Program-made: the position numbers and the translations under genes
Assembly (NCBI GenBank): GCA_904501975.1
Contig: CAJGCZ010000015.1
Location: 1 to 42,488, forward strand
Reading direction: 5' to 3'
DNA length: 42,488 bases
Source of the DNA: an uncultured Akkermansia sp.
GTDB taxonomy: Bacteria > Verrucomicrobiota > Verrucomicrobiia > Verrucomicrobiales > Akkermansiaceae
Notes under the pieces: generated by a model
What the model was told of the DNA's origin: nothing
Database searches by the model: none
What the model saw: the letters and a program-made list of their open reading frames with translations, nothing else
Shown: positions 23,283 through 32,828 of the stretch, piece after piece
How the letters are laid out: each line of letters opens with the position of its first letter
Numbering within the stretch: position 1 is the first letter of the stretch

Positions 23283-24863
23283 GTGGAAAAAGAATGTACG
23301 AGATGCCATCAGATGTTCCATGCCTCGCGTGAAGGCCAGGAAGTGTGTGCCCAGTGCTTGGAGGAAGAATTTTCCTCCGGCTCTTCCTCTGCAGGAACAA
23401 CTACTTATAAGGAATTGACAAAGGAGTATGCCGTATCTGTCCGTAAGCAGAAGGAGCGTGCCTCTCGCATGGGGCGCAATCTGCGTTCCTCCTCTGCCTA
23501 CAACGTGATGGGGGCTGTGCGTTGCTGCCTGGGTGTGGCACTTTTCCTTGTTTGTGTGTTCTTCTTCATTATTTCTGATGGCGATAAACCTACTTTCCTC
23601 AACCAGTTAGAGTTCTCCTACCAGCTTTCTATTTCCTTTGGTGCCGCCATTATTGCTTCCTTGTTGTTGGTGCCTTCCTTCCCGCGCCATAAGAAAGTGG
23701 TGGCCTTGGTTATTGCCATCATGATGGGCTTGGGTGCCACCATGCCTATGTTCTGGCATTACAAGGTGCCGGAAACAACGGAGTTTGTTCCCACTATGGT
23801 AGAGGAAGAGCAGGTGGTGGAGGAACCCGTGCAAACCGGCCGCTTGCTGACGGATAAGGACGTGCCCTATTTTACAGAATTGGAGCAAAATCGCCCCAAG
23901 AGTGTGCACTACTGCGTATTCATTCGCTGCGATATTGCAGATAAAAACACGGCAGATGGTGTGCTGTACTTCGGCTCCATGGACCAAGGCACCCGCAATT
24001 TGGTAAAAACTTCTCTTTCCCGTTTGTTGGATGGCGCCCGTGTAGAGGTGAACAATCCCCCGAACGGCAGCGGTGTGGTATTTACCATTGCTAATGTGCC
24101 TGCTGAGCGCAAAAATATTTCTTCTCTCTTAGAGCGTTACGGTCAAGTGTATTACACAGATGCAGCGCGCGGTGTTTACGAGTTGGTGCTGGAGTCCGAC
24201 AGAATTAAGGTGGGTGAGGACGTAGACCCTGCCGTGTTGTTGGATAATCATCGCCCCGGCTTTGCTGAGGCCAACATGCGCGCCCTCTTCAGCTTGGATG
24301 CCAAGTTGGTAGGCGCTGCTGCAGATCGTTTGGCTAAGGCAGATTTGCCCATGCTGCGCCCGGATATTTACAACAAGTTGTTGCAGTGCCTGGCATTCTC
24401 TTGGAAGACAGACCCCAACGTGCACAAGTCATTGGTAGAGGCCTTGGTGGTGTATGCTCCGGAGACGGATACCAAGATTGTTCCCGTGCTGTGGGATTAC
24501 TTTGAGCACAACCTGCGTGCCGGCAGGGGCGTGTCCTCTAAGGTGGTGCACCGCTTGGCCTTGCTGGCTCCGCAGCAGATGAAAACCCCGGTGCTGAAGC
24601 TGTGGCAGTCTAACCCTGCCGCGTGGAATGATATTGCCGGCTTGCTGGTGGCAGAACTGGAGCCCTACATGATTGAGCAACTTTCTCGCACAGATTTGTC
24701 GCTGAAAGAATTGTCTGATTTGCTGAACTACGAGCAGCCCTATGGCACAGCCAAGGCCCTGCAGGTGGTGCAGCAGCATGCCAACCACCCGGATAAGGCC
24801 ATCGCCCGCAAGGTGGAAAATACCGTGGCAGACATTACTGCACGCAGCAACGCTGCACAATAA
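23283..24863 (+). CDS. Zinc-ribbon membrane protein of envelope trio
   Basis: The start is GTG 23283 (MEKECTRCHQMFHASREGQE), which begins exactly at a zinc-ribbon-like motif (CTRC...CAQC, two Cys pairs about 18 apart); TTG 23277 lies in the -10. After this come three membrane helices (about 80-105, 118-135 and 142-160), then a large soluble part of about 350 residues with an acidic start (VPTMVEEEQVVEEPVQ) and a helical repeat-like C-terminus (ALLAPQQMKTPVLKLWQSNP). I do not recognise a catalytic motif in the soluble part. It precedes the transglutaminase-like and thioredoxin-like genes in one direction with gaps of 34 and 13 bases, so the three may act together in the envelope. Function unknown. 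Confidence 0.8.
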   Translation: MEKECTRCHQMFHASREGQEVCAQCLEEEFSSGSSSAGTTTYKELTKEYAVSVRKQKERASRMGRNLRSSSAYNVMGAVRCCLGVALFLVCVFFFIISDGDKPTFLNQLEFSYQLSISFGAAIIASLLLVPSFPRHKKVVALVIAIMMGLGATMPMFWHYKVPETTEFVPTMVEEEQVVEEPVQTGRLLTDKDVPYFTELEQNRPKSVHYCVFIRCDIADKNTADGVLYFGSMDQGTRNLVKTSLSRLLDGARVEVNNPPNGSGVVFTIANVPAERKNISSLLERYGQVYYTDAARGVYELVLESDRIKVGEDVDPAVLLDNHRPGFAEANMRALFSLDAKLVGAAADRLAKADLPMLRPDIYNKLLQCLAFSWKTDPNVHKSLVEALVVYAPETDTKIVPVLWDYFEHNLRAGRGVSSKVVHRLALLAPQQMKTPVLKLWQSNPAAWNDIAGLLVAELEPYMIEQLSRTDLSLKELSDLLNYEQPYGTAKALQVVQQHANHPDKAIARKVENTVADITARSNAAQ

Positions 24864-24897
24864 TTGACAACGTAGATTTTACACCAGAATAGATTTT

Positions 24898-27585
24898 ATG
24901 AGCCAAAACTTAGTCAAACTTTTATGCGGCGTATTCGCGTCCATGATGCTCGGCTATTTGCTCAAGCCCTGTTGCAATATGCTCACGCACAAACCGGAGC
25001 AGGTGACAGAGGTTGAAACAATTGTTGAGCAAACACCCACCGAGGAAAAAACGGAAACGGATATTCTTGCAGACCCCGACGATACGGCGCCTGTTATTGT
25101 GCACACGACAGAGGCCGACGACTCCTTTGAGCCTGCCGAAAAGACGGATAAGGATGGTTTGTGCTCCGACGAAGATGAGGACGACGATTGGACCGCCTCC
25201 GACGATGGGGATGATTGGTCTGTAGCCCGTGATTCTGACTCTTTTGTGCCCACCAAAAAGGAGCCCACTGCGCTTAAAAACGTGCGCGAAGCCGAGGTGC
25301 CTGAAGACCCGGCAGAGCAGGTGGTGCCGCCGGCATGCAATAATGCACGCAACCGCGCACTCCGCCGCTTGTCCGACAATTTGGCAGATAAATATGTGCG
25401 TGCCGAAAAGAAAAAGAAGGACGGCATTGGCTACCGCGATGATAAATATAAGGCCGAGCACTGGAAGCGCCCCGACCTCATATACCGTGAGTTGCTGAGC
25501 AGCACGCTGCCCCCGCTGGCCCGCCAAAAGACCCGCTGGAAGGCCTTGGAAGACCCCGCCACACAGCTGAATTTGGCACGTCTTACCCTCATTCGTAAAG
25601 CCGGTTACGAGACGCTCGCTCGCGTGGCTGAAATGAAGATGGGCACCGCCATGCTGGTGTCTCTTACCTCTGATTTGGATTGGATGAACGGCTTACTCTT
25701 CTCCGGCCCCACTGATAGAATCGGTAAGGCTCTGGAATATTTGGCCATCATTTATTCTCGCTATACGGAACAGATGACCTCCATCCACACGCGCCGCATT
25801 GCCACCACCACCGCCTTGGAGTTTGCCCGCGAGGGGTGGTCTGAGCAAGACATGCTTGCACGCTTTGAGTATTACCATAAGAGCTTTGAGGAAGGTAAGC
25901 TCAATGTGATTTTTGATACCTTGAAATACTGGGAAACGCGCCTTGTTACCGGTTGCAAAGAGCCCTCCGGCTGGGGTAGCCCCCGTTCTTTGCAGTGGCA
26001 GCGCGACAACGTGCGCCTGCCTGCCGAAGGATACTTGGGTGCCTGCAACCAGCTCGTTTATCGCTTGCGCAACGTTGCCGGTGACTCCGTGTTCTCTCAG
26101 GACTATCTGGCACCCATCCTCAAGCACACCAATCATACCACAGCTTGGGCTCACCGCGAAATCGGCGGCGTGTGCGGCGCTTGCTCTCACTACGGCGCCT
26201 ACGGTGCACTGGCTGCCGGTATTCCGGCCATGACCATGGGCGAGCCCGGCCACTGCGCTTACACGGTGCGCATTGGCAATGATTGGAGAATGAGCTATTC
26301 CATCTACTGGCAGCACTCCATGCACAAGACCTTCTGGGGAAATTATGATTGGGATTTCCTCATCCTCATGCAGAACCTGTACTCCGACCACCATCGCCAG
26401 TTGATTTCCGACCAACTGTTGGCAACGGCAGAGTTGTTGGCCTCTCGCCGCATGATGAAGTCTGCGTTCAACTGCTATGATGCCGCTATTGCTGCGCAGC
26501 CGTTGAACTGGCCGGCCTTGTTGTCCTATGCCGGCTATCTTAAGCAGAAATCTCCGGAGAACTTGGGTCGTTGGAAAGAACTGCACGATAAGGTGGTGAC
26601 AACCATGGCTGCCACCTATCACAATGCTGCTGCAACTTTCCTGTGCCGCTATGTGTACCCGCATTTGTTGCCCATGGTGCCCGATCGCCGCGCCCGCAAC
26701 AAAATGTACGATGCTTTCTTTGATAAGTGCGCCACCTTCGGTACCAACCGTTGGGATATTGCCCCGCTGCTGACGGCTCAGATTGAGGGCTGCACCAACG
26801 CTAAGGAGAAGTTGGCATACATGAAGGAGTCCCTTAAAACCCTCATGGGCAAGTCCGACTACGCCGGTGCTGTGCTTACATGGGGCTTAGACTACATCAG
26901 CAAGTTGCCGGTGGATGCCGCAGATGCTGACTCTGCCAAGCTCCATAAGGAGTTCAGCAAGCTGATTGTGCGCGCCATGGGGCGTGCCCGCGCCAAGGGT
27001 AAGGGCTCGGACTCCACATGGCCTGCCTTGGGTGAGGCAATTTATGCCGCTGCCAGCAATGGCGATAAGCTCACCTTCCAAGCCATTGGTAAGTTGGCTT
27101 ACCGCAAGTGCCGCAAAAACTTCCCCAAGAATAAGTTTAAGTTCCGCACCTTCCCGGGCCGCGTGGTTTCCGCCAAGGGGCTTATTCGCACGGCTACCAC
27201 GATAGACCCCGGGCAGATGTCTCAATGTTGCTTGCATTGGGCTGTGCTGCAAAAGCAGGGTGGTTCTATCCCCGCTAAGTTTGAGGGTACCTCCGGCATG
27301 ACGATTGAACTCGAATCCCCCAGCCAGCTCAATGGTGTGGTTTGCGTGTTCAATGGCAACGCTAAGAACGACCGCGACTTTAAGTTGGAGGTTTCTGCAG
27401 ACGGCCAAAACTGGGAACCCACAGATGCCGTACCCGTGATTGCCGGAAACACCGTGCGTGTTGACCTGCGTAAGGAAAAGCCCGAAACCCTGTTTGTGCG
27501 CCTGCTGCGCGATGGCGATAAGTGGGAGTCAACCATCGTCGGGTTCTATGTCTACGGTCGCCCCGTTCGTGCATCTAAAAAATAA
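24898..27585 (+). CDS. Membrane-anchored transglutaminase-like protein with discoidin-like C-terminus
   Basis: The 895-residue protein has an N-terminal anchor (LLCGVFASMMLGYLLKPC), an acidic disordered stretch (about 30-120, rich in Asp/Glu/Thr), and a helical region. A segment resembling transglutaminase/protease-like domains follows: GGVCGACSHYGAYGALAAGI with Cys426 and Cys429, then EPGHCAYTVRIGNDW with His452. A helical region and a beta-rich C-terminal module (about 790-890) follow, like an F5/8-type C domain (LNGVVCVFNGNAKNDRDFKL, LRDGDKWESTIVGFYVYG). Cys-His of this type cleaves or forms amide bonds, possibly on peptides of the envelope, while discoidin-like domains bind glycans. TTGACA at 24864-24869 suggests a weak internal promoter. 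Catalysis is inferred from motif shape only. Confidence 0.72.
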   Translation: MSQNLVKLLCGVFASMMLGYLLKPCCNMLTHKPEQVTEVETIVEQTPTEEKTETDILADPDDTAPVIVHTTEADDSFEPAEKTDKDGLCSDEDEDDDWTASDDGDDWSVARDSDSFVPTKKEPTALKNVREAEVPEDPAEQVVPPACNNARNRALRRLSDNLADKYVRAEKKKKDGIGYRDDKYKAEHWKRPDLIYRELLSSTLPPLARQKTRWKALEDPATQLNLARLTLIRKAGYETLARVAEMKMGTAMLVSLTSDLDWMNGLLFSGPTDRIGKALEYLAIIYSRYTEQMTSIHTRRIATTTALEFAREGWSEQDMLARFEYYHKSFEEGKLNVIFDTLKYWETRLVTGCKEPSGWGSPRSLQWQRDNVRLPAEGYLGACNQLVYRLRNVAGDSVFSQDYLAPILKHTNHTTAWAHREIGGVCGACSHYGAYGALAAGIPAMTMGEPGHCAYTVRIGNDWRMSYSIYWQHSMHKTFWGNYDWDFLILMQNLYSDHHRQLISDQLLATAELLASRRMMKSAFNCYDAAIAAQPLNWPALLSYAGYLKQKSPENLGRWKELHDKVVTTMAATYHNAAATFLCRYVYPHLLPMVPDRRARNKMYDAFFDKCATFGTNRWDIAPLLTAQIEGCTNAKEKLAYMKESLKTLMGKSDYAGAVLTWGLDYISKLPVDAADADSAKLHKEFSKLIVRAMGRARAKGKGSDSTWPALGEAIYAAASNGDKLTFQAIGKLAYRKCRKNFPKNKFKFRTFPGRVVSAKGLIRTATTIDPGQMSQCCLHWAVLQKQGGSIPAKFEGTSGMTIELESPSQLNGVVCVFNGNAKNDRDFKLEVSADGQNWEPTDAVPVIAGNTVRVDLRKEKPETLFVRLLRDGDKWESTIVGFYVYGRPVRASKK

Positions 27586-27598
27586 CGTTGATTGAGCC

Positions 27599-28612
27599 AT
27601 GAAACATCTTTTGCTGATATTAACTGTATTGCTGAGTGTATTGCCGCTGCATGCGGCATCTGCCCGCAGTTACGATGAAGCCCTGCGCAAAGCCGGTGGC
27701 CGCAAGCCGATTGTTTTGTTCTGCTATGGTGCCAACTACGATAAGGTAAGCCAGCAGACATACGAGTCCTTCATCAAAAAGAGAGGCATTGCCCAAGCGG
27801 TGCGCTCTGTGGTGTTCTTAGAGGTGCCGGTATACCAAATGCCCAACGAGAAGGAACAAAAGCAGTGGCATAAAGTGATGGGCAAAAATTCGTTGCCCGG
27901 CGGTATTTGGAGCTATCCCTGCCTGGTGGTGTTGGATGGCAGTGGTGCTATGCGTGGTATTGTGCAGAGTGCAGAGGAAATGGAAACCGCAGAGACGGCC
28001 TCCATTGCGTTGGAAAAGTTGTTGGAGTCCTTTGACGACCAGGAGGATCTGATTAAAAAGGCTGTTAAGGCCAGTGGCAACAAGCGCTTGAATCTGTTGT
28101 CTCAGGCTGCGGATGTGCAGGCCATCATGCCCTCCTCGCTTTCCGGCGGCACGCCGTTTGATCCCATTACCGTGGTGGAGGCTCTGCAGCCTATGGCTTT
28201 GGAGGAGGCCAATAACTACATCCGCAGCATGGTGAGCTCCGGTTACTACAGCCGCCGCCAGCGCCAAGAGATTTTTGCTGCATACGCCGGCCATGTGCGC
28301 CGCAATGGTGGCTCTGCTAACCGCTTGCGCGCCATTTATACGGAAATGCGCAACATCGACCCCACCTCCATCTACGCAGCCTATGCCGAGGGTGCCATTG
28401 AGCTGTGGGTGGTGCCTAAGGAGTTGGACCCCTCTAAGGATACGCCTTATAAGACACTCGCGCAACGCCGTGCCGAGGAAGAGGCCAAGAAGAAGGCTTC
28501 CGGCGGCTCCTCTCCCTCCGGTTCTTCGGATGAAGAAGGATGGACCCCCATGGGTACCACCAAGAAATCCGATGATGGTGAGTACACGCCTATGGGGAGC
28601 ACGAAAAAATAA
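27599..28612 (+). CDS. Secreted thioredoxin-like protein without CXXC
   Basis: The 337-residue protein has a signal peptide (MKHLLLILTVLLSVLPLHA) and a thioredoxin-like N-terminal half: KPIVLFCYGANYDKVSQQTY, then VVFLEVPVYQ and SYPCLVVLDGSGAMRGIVQ with the cis-Pro-like SYPCLVV strand. The redox CXXC is replaced by CYGA, so it cannot act as a normal disulfide oxidoreductase. The C-terminal half is helical. The last 45 residues are Lys/Glu/Ser-rich and end in two copies of a short motif, GWTPMGTTKK and EYTPMGSTKK. It follows the transglutaminase-like gene by 13 bases and is the last gene of the trio. Function unknown; a chaperone or binding role is inference. Confidence 0.78.
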   Translation: MKHLLLILTVLLSVLPLHAASARSYDEALRKAGGRKPIVLFCYGANYDKVSQQTYESFIKKRGIAQAVRSVVFLEVPVYQMPNEKEQKQWHKVMGKNSLPGGIWSYPCLVVLDGSGAMRGIVQSAEEMETAETASIALEKLLESFDDQEDLIKKAVKASGNKRLNLLSQAADVQAIMPSSLSGGTPFDPITVVEALQPMALEEANNYIRSMVSSGYYSRRQRQEIFAAYAGHVRRNGGSANRLRAIYTEMRNIDPTSIYAAYAEGAIELWVVPKELDPSKDTPYKTLAQRRAEEEAKKKASGGSSPSGSSDEEGWTPMGTTKKSDDGEYTPMGSTKK

Positions 28613-28662
28613 TCACCTTTTGCCCGCGTGGGTGCATGACTCATTACGGGCAATGAAAAGTC

Positions 28663-28691
28663 TTGCACGAGAGGGGCGGGCAGTGTAGACT
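28663..28691 (+). promoter_or_regulatory. cstA promoter
   Basis: TTGCAC (28663-28668), 17-base spacer, TAGACT (28686-28691). The ATG at 28715 follows after 23 bases. Confidence 0.55.
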
Positions 28692-28714
28692 GTCCGCTCC
28701 CTTAATTTAGCGTT

Positions 28715-30115
28715 ATGACCGGTTTACTCGTTTTCTTTGTCTGTGCGTTTCTGTTAGTGGCGGGCTATTTTGTGTATAGCAGAATAGCTGAAAAAATCTA
28801 CGGTGTGCAGCCCACCATGAGTATGCCGGCCGTTACGATGGCCGATGGTGTGGATTATGTGAGCATGCCCTCATGGCGCGTCTTCCTGATTCAGCTGCTC
28901 AATATAGCCGGGTTGGGGCCGGTGTTCGGTGCATTGGCCGGTTGTTTGTTCGGGCCTGTTAGTTTGCTTTGGATTGTGCTGGGCTGCCTGTTAGCCGGTG
29001 CCGTGCACGATTTTCTTGCAGCCGTGGCATCTGCCGAGCGCGGTGGGTGCAGCTTGCCCGAGTTTGTGGGTGATAACCTGGGCAAGGTGGCACTGCGTTT
29101 CATGCGCATGCTTTGTGTGTTCCTGATGTTACTTGTGGGTGTTGTCTTTACCTTGGGGCCTGCGGATATGTTGCATGGCTTGCTGCCGTCTGTGTCGGTG
29201 TTGGGGTGGTGTGTTATCATTATGGTATACTATTTCTTAGCCACTGTTTTGCCCATCGATGTGATTATCGGCAAAATTTACCCCATTTTTGGCGCCTTAT
29301 TCCTGTTCATGGCCGGTGGCATGTTGGTGACATTGCCGTTCAGCGGGTACGAGGTTTTACCCAATTTAGACTTTACGCACATGGTACACCCCAAGGGGTT
29401 ATCCGCCTGGCCCATGTTGTTTGTTACCATTGCCTGTGGTGCCATCTCCGGCTTCCATGCCACGCAAAGCCCCATGATGGTGCGCTGCCTGGGCAAGGCG
29501 AAGCATCTGCGCCCGGTGTTCTATGGTGCTATGGTAACGGAAGGGCTTGTGGCCCTCATTTGGGCCACTGTGGGGCTTACCCTGCGCGATGTCATTGGCC
29601 TTGACGGTATAACCCCGGCCGTGGCTGTTGGCAAGGCTTGCTCTCTCTTGCTGGGGCCTACCGGTGCCGTGTTGGCTATTATCGGTGTTGTGGTGCTGCC
29701 TATCACCAGTGGCGATACCGCCATGCGCTGTTGCCGTTTGATGCTGGCAGAGGCTATTCACCTCAACCAGCGTTCTGTGCGCAATCGTTTGATGTTGGCC
29801 TTGCCGGTGTTTGCCGTCGTGATTGTGGTGGCTAATTTGGATTTTGATGTCATTTGGCGTTATTTCGGGTGGACCAATCAAACCTTGGCCTGCTTTACCC
29901 TGTGGGCGCTTGCCGTGCTGATGCGCAAACGCGGCCGCAACCACTGGATTGTGAGCTTGCCCGCCGTGTTCATGACCCTCGTGTGCGTGTCCTTCCTGCT
30001 GTGCTCGCCGGATTGTATGATTGGTGTGCCCGTGCTGCCTGCCACTTTGGCCGGTCTTGCTGTGTCTGCGCTGTTTTTCATCCTGTTTTTGCGCACATGC
30101 CGAGCAGGGGACTGA
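28715..30115 (+). CDS. cstA: Carbon starvation protein CstA family transporter (short form)
   Basis: CstA proteins import peptides or pyruvate. The 466-residue membrane protein has about 12 helices and the family signatures near the N-terminus: IAEKIYGVQP, TMADGVDYVSMPSWRVF, QLLNIAGLGPVFGALAG, LAGAVHDFLAA and GGCSLPEFVGDNLG. Further on it has SGFHATQSPMMVRCLG and TSGDTAMRCCRLMLAEA. It is much shorter than E. coli CstA (about 700 residues) and matches the compact form found in anaerobes and other Verrucomicrobiota. It carries its own promoter and no terminator is obvious before the next gene, which also has its own promoter. Confidence 0.9.
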   Translation: MTGLLVFFVCAFLLVAGYFVYSRIAEKIYGVQPTMSMPAVTMADGVDYVSMPSWRVFLIQLLNIAGLGPVFGALAGCLFGPVSLLWIVLGCLLAGAVHDFLAAVASAERGGCSLPEFVGDNLGKVALRFMRMLCVFLMLLVGVVFTLGPADMLHGLLPSVSVLGWCVIIMVYYFLATVLPIDVIIGKIYPIFGALFLFMAGGMLVTLPFSGYEVLPNLDFTHMVHPKGLSAWPMLFVTIACGAISGFHATQSPMMVRCLGKAKHLRPVFYGAMVTEGLVALIWATVGLTLRDVIGLDGITPAVAVGKACSLLLGPTGAVLAIIGVVVLPITSGDTAMRCCRLMLAEAIHLNQRSVRNRLMLALPVFAVVIVVANLDFDVIWRYFGWTNQTLACFTLWALAVLMRKRGRNHWIVSLPAVFMTLVCVSFLLCSPDCMIGVPVLPATLAGLAVSALFFILFLRTCRAGD

Positions 30116-30164
30116 TTGTTTTTGATTTATCCTACCATACAAGCCTGTAAATCGCATTTGCTCC

Positions 30165-30193
30165 TTGAAACTCGCCGCTTTTTTTGCTATCAT
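30165..30193 (+). promoter_or_regulatory. Promoter of the PBP-like gene
   Basis: TTGAAA (30165-30170), 17-base spacer, TATCAT (30188-30193). The expected transcription start is about 7 bases before the ATG at 30207. Confidence 0.6.
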
Positions 30194-30206
30194 AAAGCCG
30201 TAGAGC

Positions 30207-32810
30207 ATGGATAACCTCGACGAGTACCAGAACCGCCGCAATGCCGCGGAGGCGCGTCGCCGTAAGCGAAACGACGAACGCAAGGCGCAGGCTGCCCGCA
30301 AAGGTAGCCGGTGGAAGCGTTTCTTTATTCGCGCCGGTATTGTCAGCCTGATTCTTTTGGTGTCCGGTGCCTTGATGGGGTATACTGCCTTCCGCATCTT
30401 TACGGCGAAGTACGAAAAGTGGGCAGATACCTTCAATTTGGAGGACATCAACAATCTCGACCATCCTTGCATCATCTACGATCGCAATGGTAAGGAAATC
30501 GGCCGTATTTTTGATGAAAACCGCAGCTATGTTTCCTTTGATAAAATTGCTCCCTGCATGATAGATGCCTTGGTGGCGCAGGAAGATAAAACATTCTGGA
30601 CGCACGGCGGCTATGACCCCATGGGCATTTTGCGTGCCGCCAAGGAGGCCTTGGCTGCCGGTGGTGCCGCCAACCAGGGCGCTTCTACCATTACGCAGCA
30701 GCTTGCGCGCAACGCATACGACCTCGAGCACCGCACCCAAGTGCGCGGTGGTAGCCGCTACGAGCGCAAAATGGTGGAAATCTTCCTTGCCATGCGCATT
30801 GAGGAGAAATACTCCAAACGCCAGATTATGGAGTTTTACCTCAACCGTATTTACTTTGGCAACGGTTTTTATGGTATTCGCTCTGCCTCGTTGGGGTACT
30901 TTGGTAAGGAGCCGGCAGATTTGACCGTGCGTGAGGCTGCCAGTATTGCCGCCCTGATTAAGAACCCCGAGAACTATAACCCGCTGCGCAACCACGCCCT
31001 CAACCATAAGTGGCGTAATGACGTGATTGACCGCATGCAGCGCCTCAATTATCTTTCCAAAGAAGAGGCTGAGAGCATTAAACTGACGGATTTGGTAACC
31101 AATCCGCGCCCCATTACCCGCCAAACCTCGCACCTCCATTCCCTGATTCAGCAGCAGGCGATGAGCATTTTTAAGGACCCCAAGCGTGGTGAGGAAATCC
31201 TGAAGAGTGCCGGTATTAAGATTTACACCACCATCGATAAGGATATGCAGGATGCCGCTGTGGCATCCCTGAAGAAAAAGCTGGAGGAAATTGAAGCTCG
31301 CCCGGATTATAAGAATCCGCGTTTTGCCGATGCTTCCCTTGCCGGCAAGCGCGAGGGGCGCGACTATTTGGATGGTGCTGTGTATGCCGTTGAGAACAAA
31401 ACAGGCGCTACCTTGGTGTACGTGGCCGGCCGTAGTTTTGCCCGCTCGAACTACGACTTTATCGAGTCCGGTCGCCGTCCGGTAGGTACGGCTCTCTTGC
31501 CTTTCCTCTACATGTGCGCCTTTGATGAAGGCTACAGCCCGTGCTCTCGTTTGGTGGATGATGCCTTGGATAACCGCCTTGCCGGTATTGGTGGCACGGA
31601 GGGTATTCTGGGTGAATGGGGTATGGAGTCCGCCAAGGGGCGTTACCGCGACTCGGTGACGATTCGCCAAGCCTTGGCTGAGTCCAAAATCTCCTCTGCT
31701 GCCCGTTTGGGTATTGCCTTGGGCTCTAAGCCCAATATTGGTTGCAAGCCTTTTATCAACACGCTCACCAAGGCCGGTATCACCCCGCCGCTGCGCAATC
31801 CCGGCAGCACCGAGGCCTGCCCGCAGTATTATCCGCGCGTGTATTTGGGCACAGAGCCTATGTCTCTCAAGCAATTGGTGCTGGCCTACACCCTTTTCCC
31901 CAACTGCGGCCGCCGCCCGATTGCTCCGTACATTATCACCAAAATTACGGATAGCAACGATACCATTTTGTGGGAGCGTAAGGAAAACCTGCGCGGCGAG
32001 ATGTTGTCCGGTGCCACGCCTTGCTCCGCCTTCCGTATCCACTCCATTCTCAAAGATGCCATGAGCTCCGGCTCTGCCGTGCGTGTGCGCACCTTCATGC
32101 CGGATTCCTTCAAGGGTGCCGTTAAGAGCGGTACAAATTACGACTTCTCGGACTCCACGCTTTTTGCCTACGATTCATCCGTAACCTGCGGTATTTGGGT
32201 GGGCTACATTAACGCCCATGTGCCCATTTACCCGGAGGCCTTTGCGTCAGATATCTGCTCCCCCATCATGGGCGCGGTGTTCCATGCCGCCGAAGGCCGT
32301 TACCCGAATGAGGAAATTATGCCGCCGTCCGACACCGAGGCTGTGGAGATTTGCCGCGCATCCGGCATGCGCTCCACCAATCATTGCTATCAGGCAACGA
32401 TTCGCGGCTGCAACTCCAGCTACGATATGCTGACCTATCGCGAGTATTTCCCCAAGGGCGATACCTCTTTGGCCTCTTGCACCGTGCACGGCGATGGCAG
32501 CCCCACCTTGGGTGATTTTATTGAGGCCGGCTCCGGCCATCCGACTTCGTCTCGCGTGCTGCCGGTGGTGCCCATATTGCCCAAGGCCGCAGCGTTGAAC
32601 GGCGAGGACCCCTACGGTTGCCACACGGCGCTCAACCCGCGTTACAAGAATGCTGAGGATATTGCCCAGCTGCAAGATGCCCAAGCAGAGGAAGTTTCTC
32701 TTACCGTAGAAGCCGTAGCAGAGGAGGAAGAGGAAAAGCAGGATGCCACGCTGCATTTGCCCCCGCCTCGCCCCATGCGCGTTCCTCCCGTGCTGCCGTT
32801 ACCCATTTAA
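30207..32810 (+). CDS. Class A PBP-like glycosyltransferase with degenerate transpeptidase domain
   Basis: The 867-residue protein has a basic cytoplasmic start, one membrane helix (about 42-63), a GT51 glycosyltransferase domain and a penicillin-binding-type domain. GT51 motifs are intact: EDKTFWTHGGYD, GASTITQQLARN, RKMVEIFLAMRIEEKYSKRQ, EFYLNRIYFGNGFYGI. In the transpeptidase domain the SxxK motif, normally in a PGSSFKPF context, reads VGTALLPF (428-431 TALL): the nucleophilic Ser is Thr and the Lys is Leu. The SxN motif reads SKI (493-495). Only KSGT (640-643) fits KTG. So it should polymerise glycan strands but probably not cross-link them. The C-terminus is an acidic, Pro-rich tail. The next gene is 18 bases downstream, so an operon is likely. 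Confidence 0.9.
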   Translation: MDNLDEYQNRRNAAEARRRKRNDERKAQAARKGSRWKRFFIRAGIVSLILLVSGALMGYTAFRIFTAKYEKWADTFNLEDINNLDHPCIIYDRNGKEIGRIFDENRSYVSFDKIAPCMIDALVAQEDKTFWTHGGYDPMGILRAAKEALAAGGAANQGASTITQQLARNAYDLEHRTQVRGGSRYERKMVEIFLAMRIEEKYSKRQIMEFYLNRIYFGNGFYGIRSASLGYFGKEPADLTVREAASIAALIKNPENYNPLRNHALNHKWRNDVIDRMQRLNYLSKEEAESIKLTDLVTNPRPITRQTSHLHSLIQQQAMSIFKDPKRGEEILKSAGIKIYTTIDKDMQDAAVASLKKKLEEIEARPDYKNPRFADASLAGKREGRDYLDGAVYAVENKTGATLVYVAGRSFARSNYDFIESGRRPVGTALLPFLYMCAFDEGYSPCSRLVDDALDNRLAGIGGTEGILGEWGMESAKGRYRDSVTIRQALAESKISSAARLGIALGSKPNIGCKPFINTLTKAGITPPLRNPGSTEACPQYYPRVYLGTEPMSLKQLVLAYTLFPNCGRRPIAPYIITKITDSNDTILWERKENLRGEMLSGATPCSAFRIHSILKDAMSSGSAVRVRTFMPDSFKGAVKSGTNYDFSDSTLFAYDSSVTCGIWVGYINAHVPIYPEAFASDICSPIMGAVFHAAEGRYPNEEIMPPSDTEAVEICRASGMRSTNHCYQATIRGCNSSYDMLTYREYFPKGDTSLASCTVHGDGSPTLGDFIEAGSGHPTSSRVLPVVPILPKAAALNGEDPYGCHTALNPRYKNAEDIAQLQDAQAEEVSLTVEAVAEEEEEKQDATLHLPPPRPMRVPPVLPLPI

Positions 32811-32828
32811 CCAAGTCTTTTTCACACT

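Noticed and set aside
30132..32042. 636-codon open frame on the minus strand opposite the PBP-like gene
   Set aside because: Antisense of conserved GT51 motifs; composition is that of a shadow frame.
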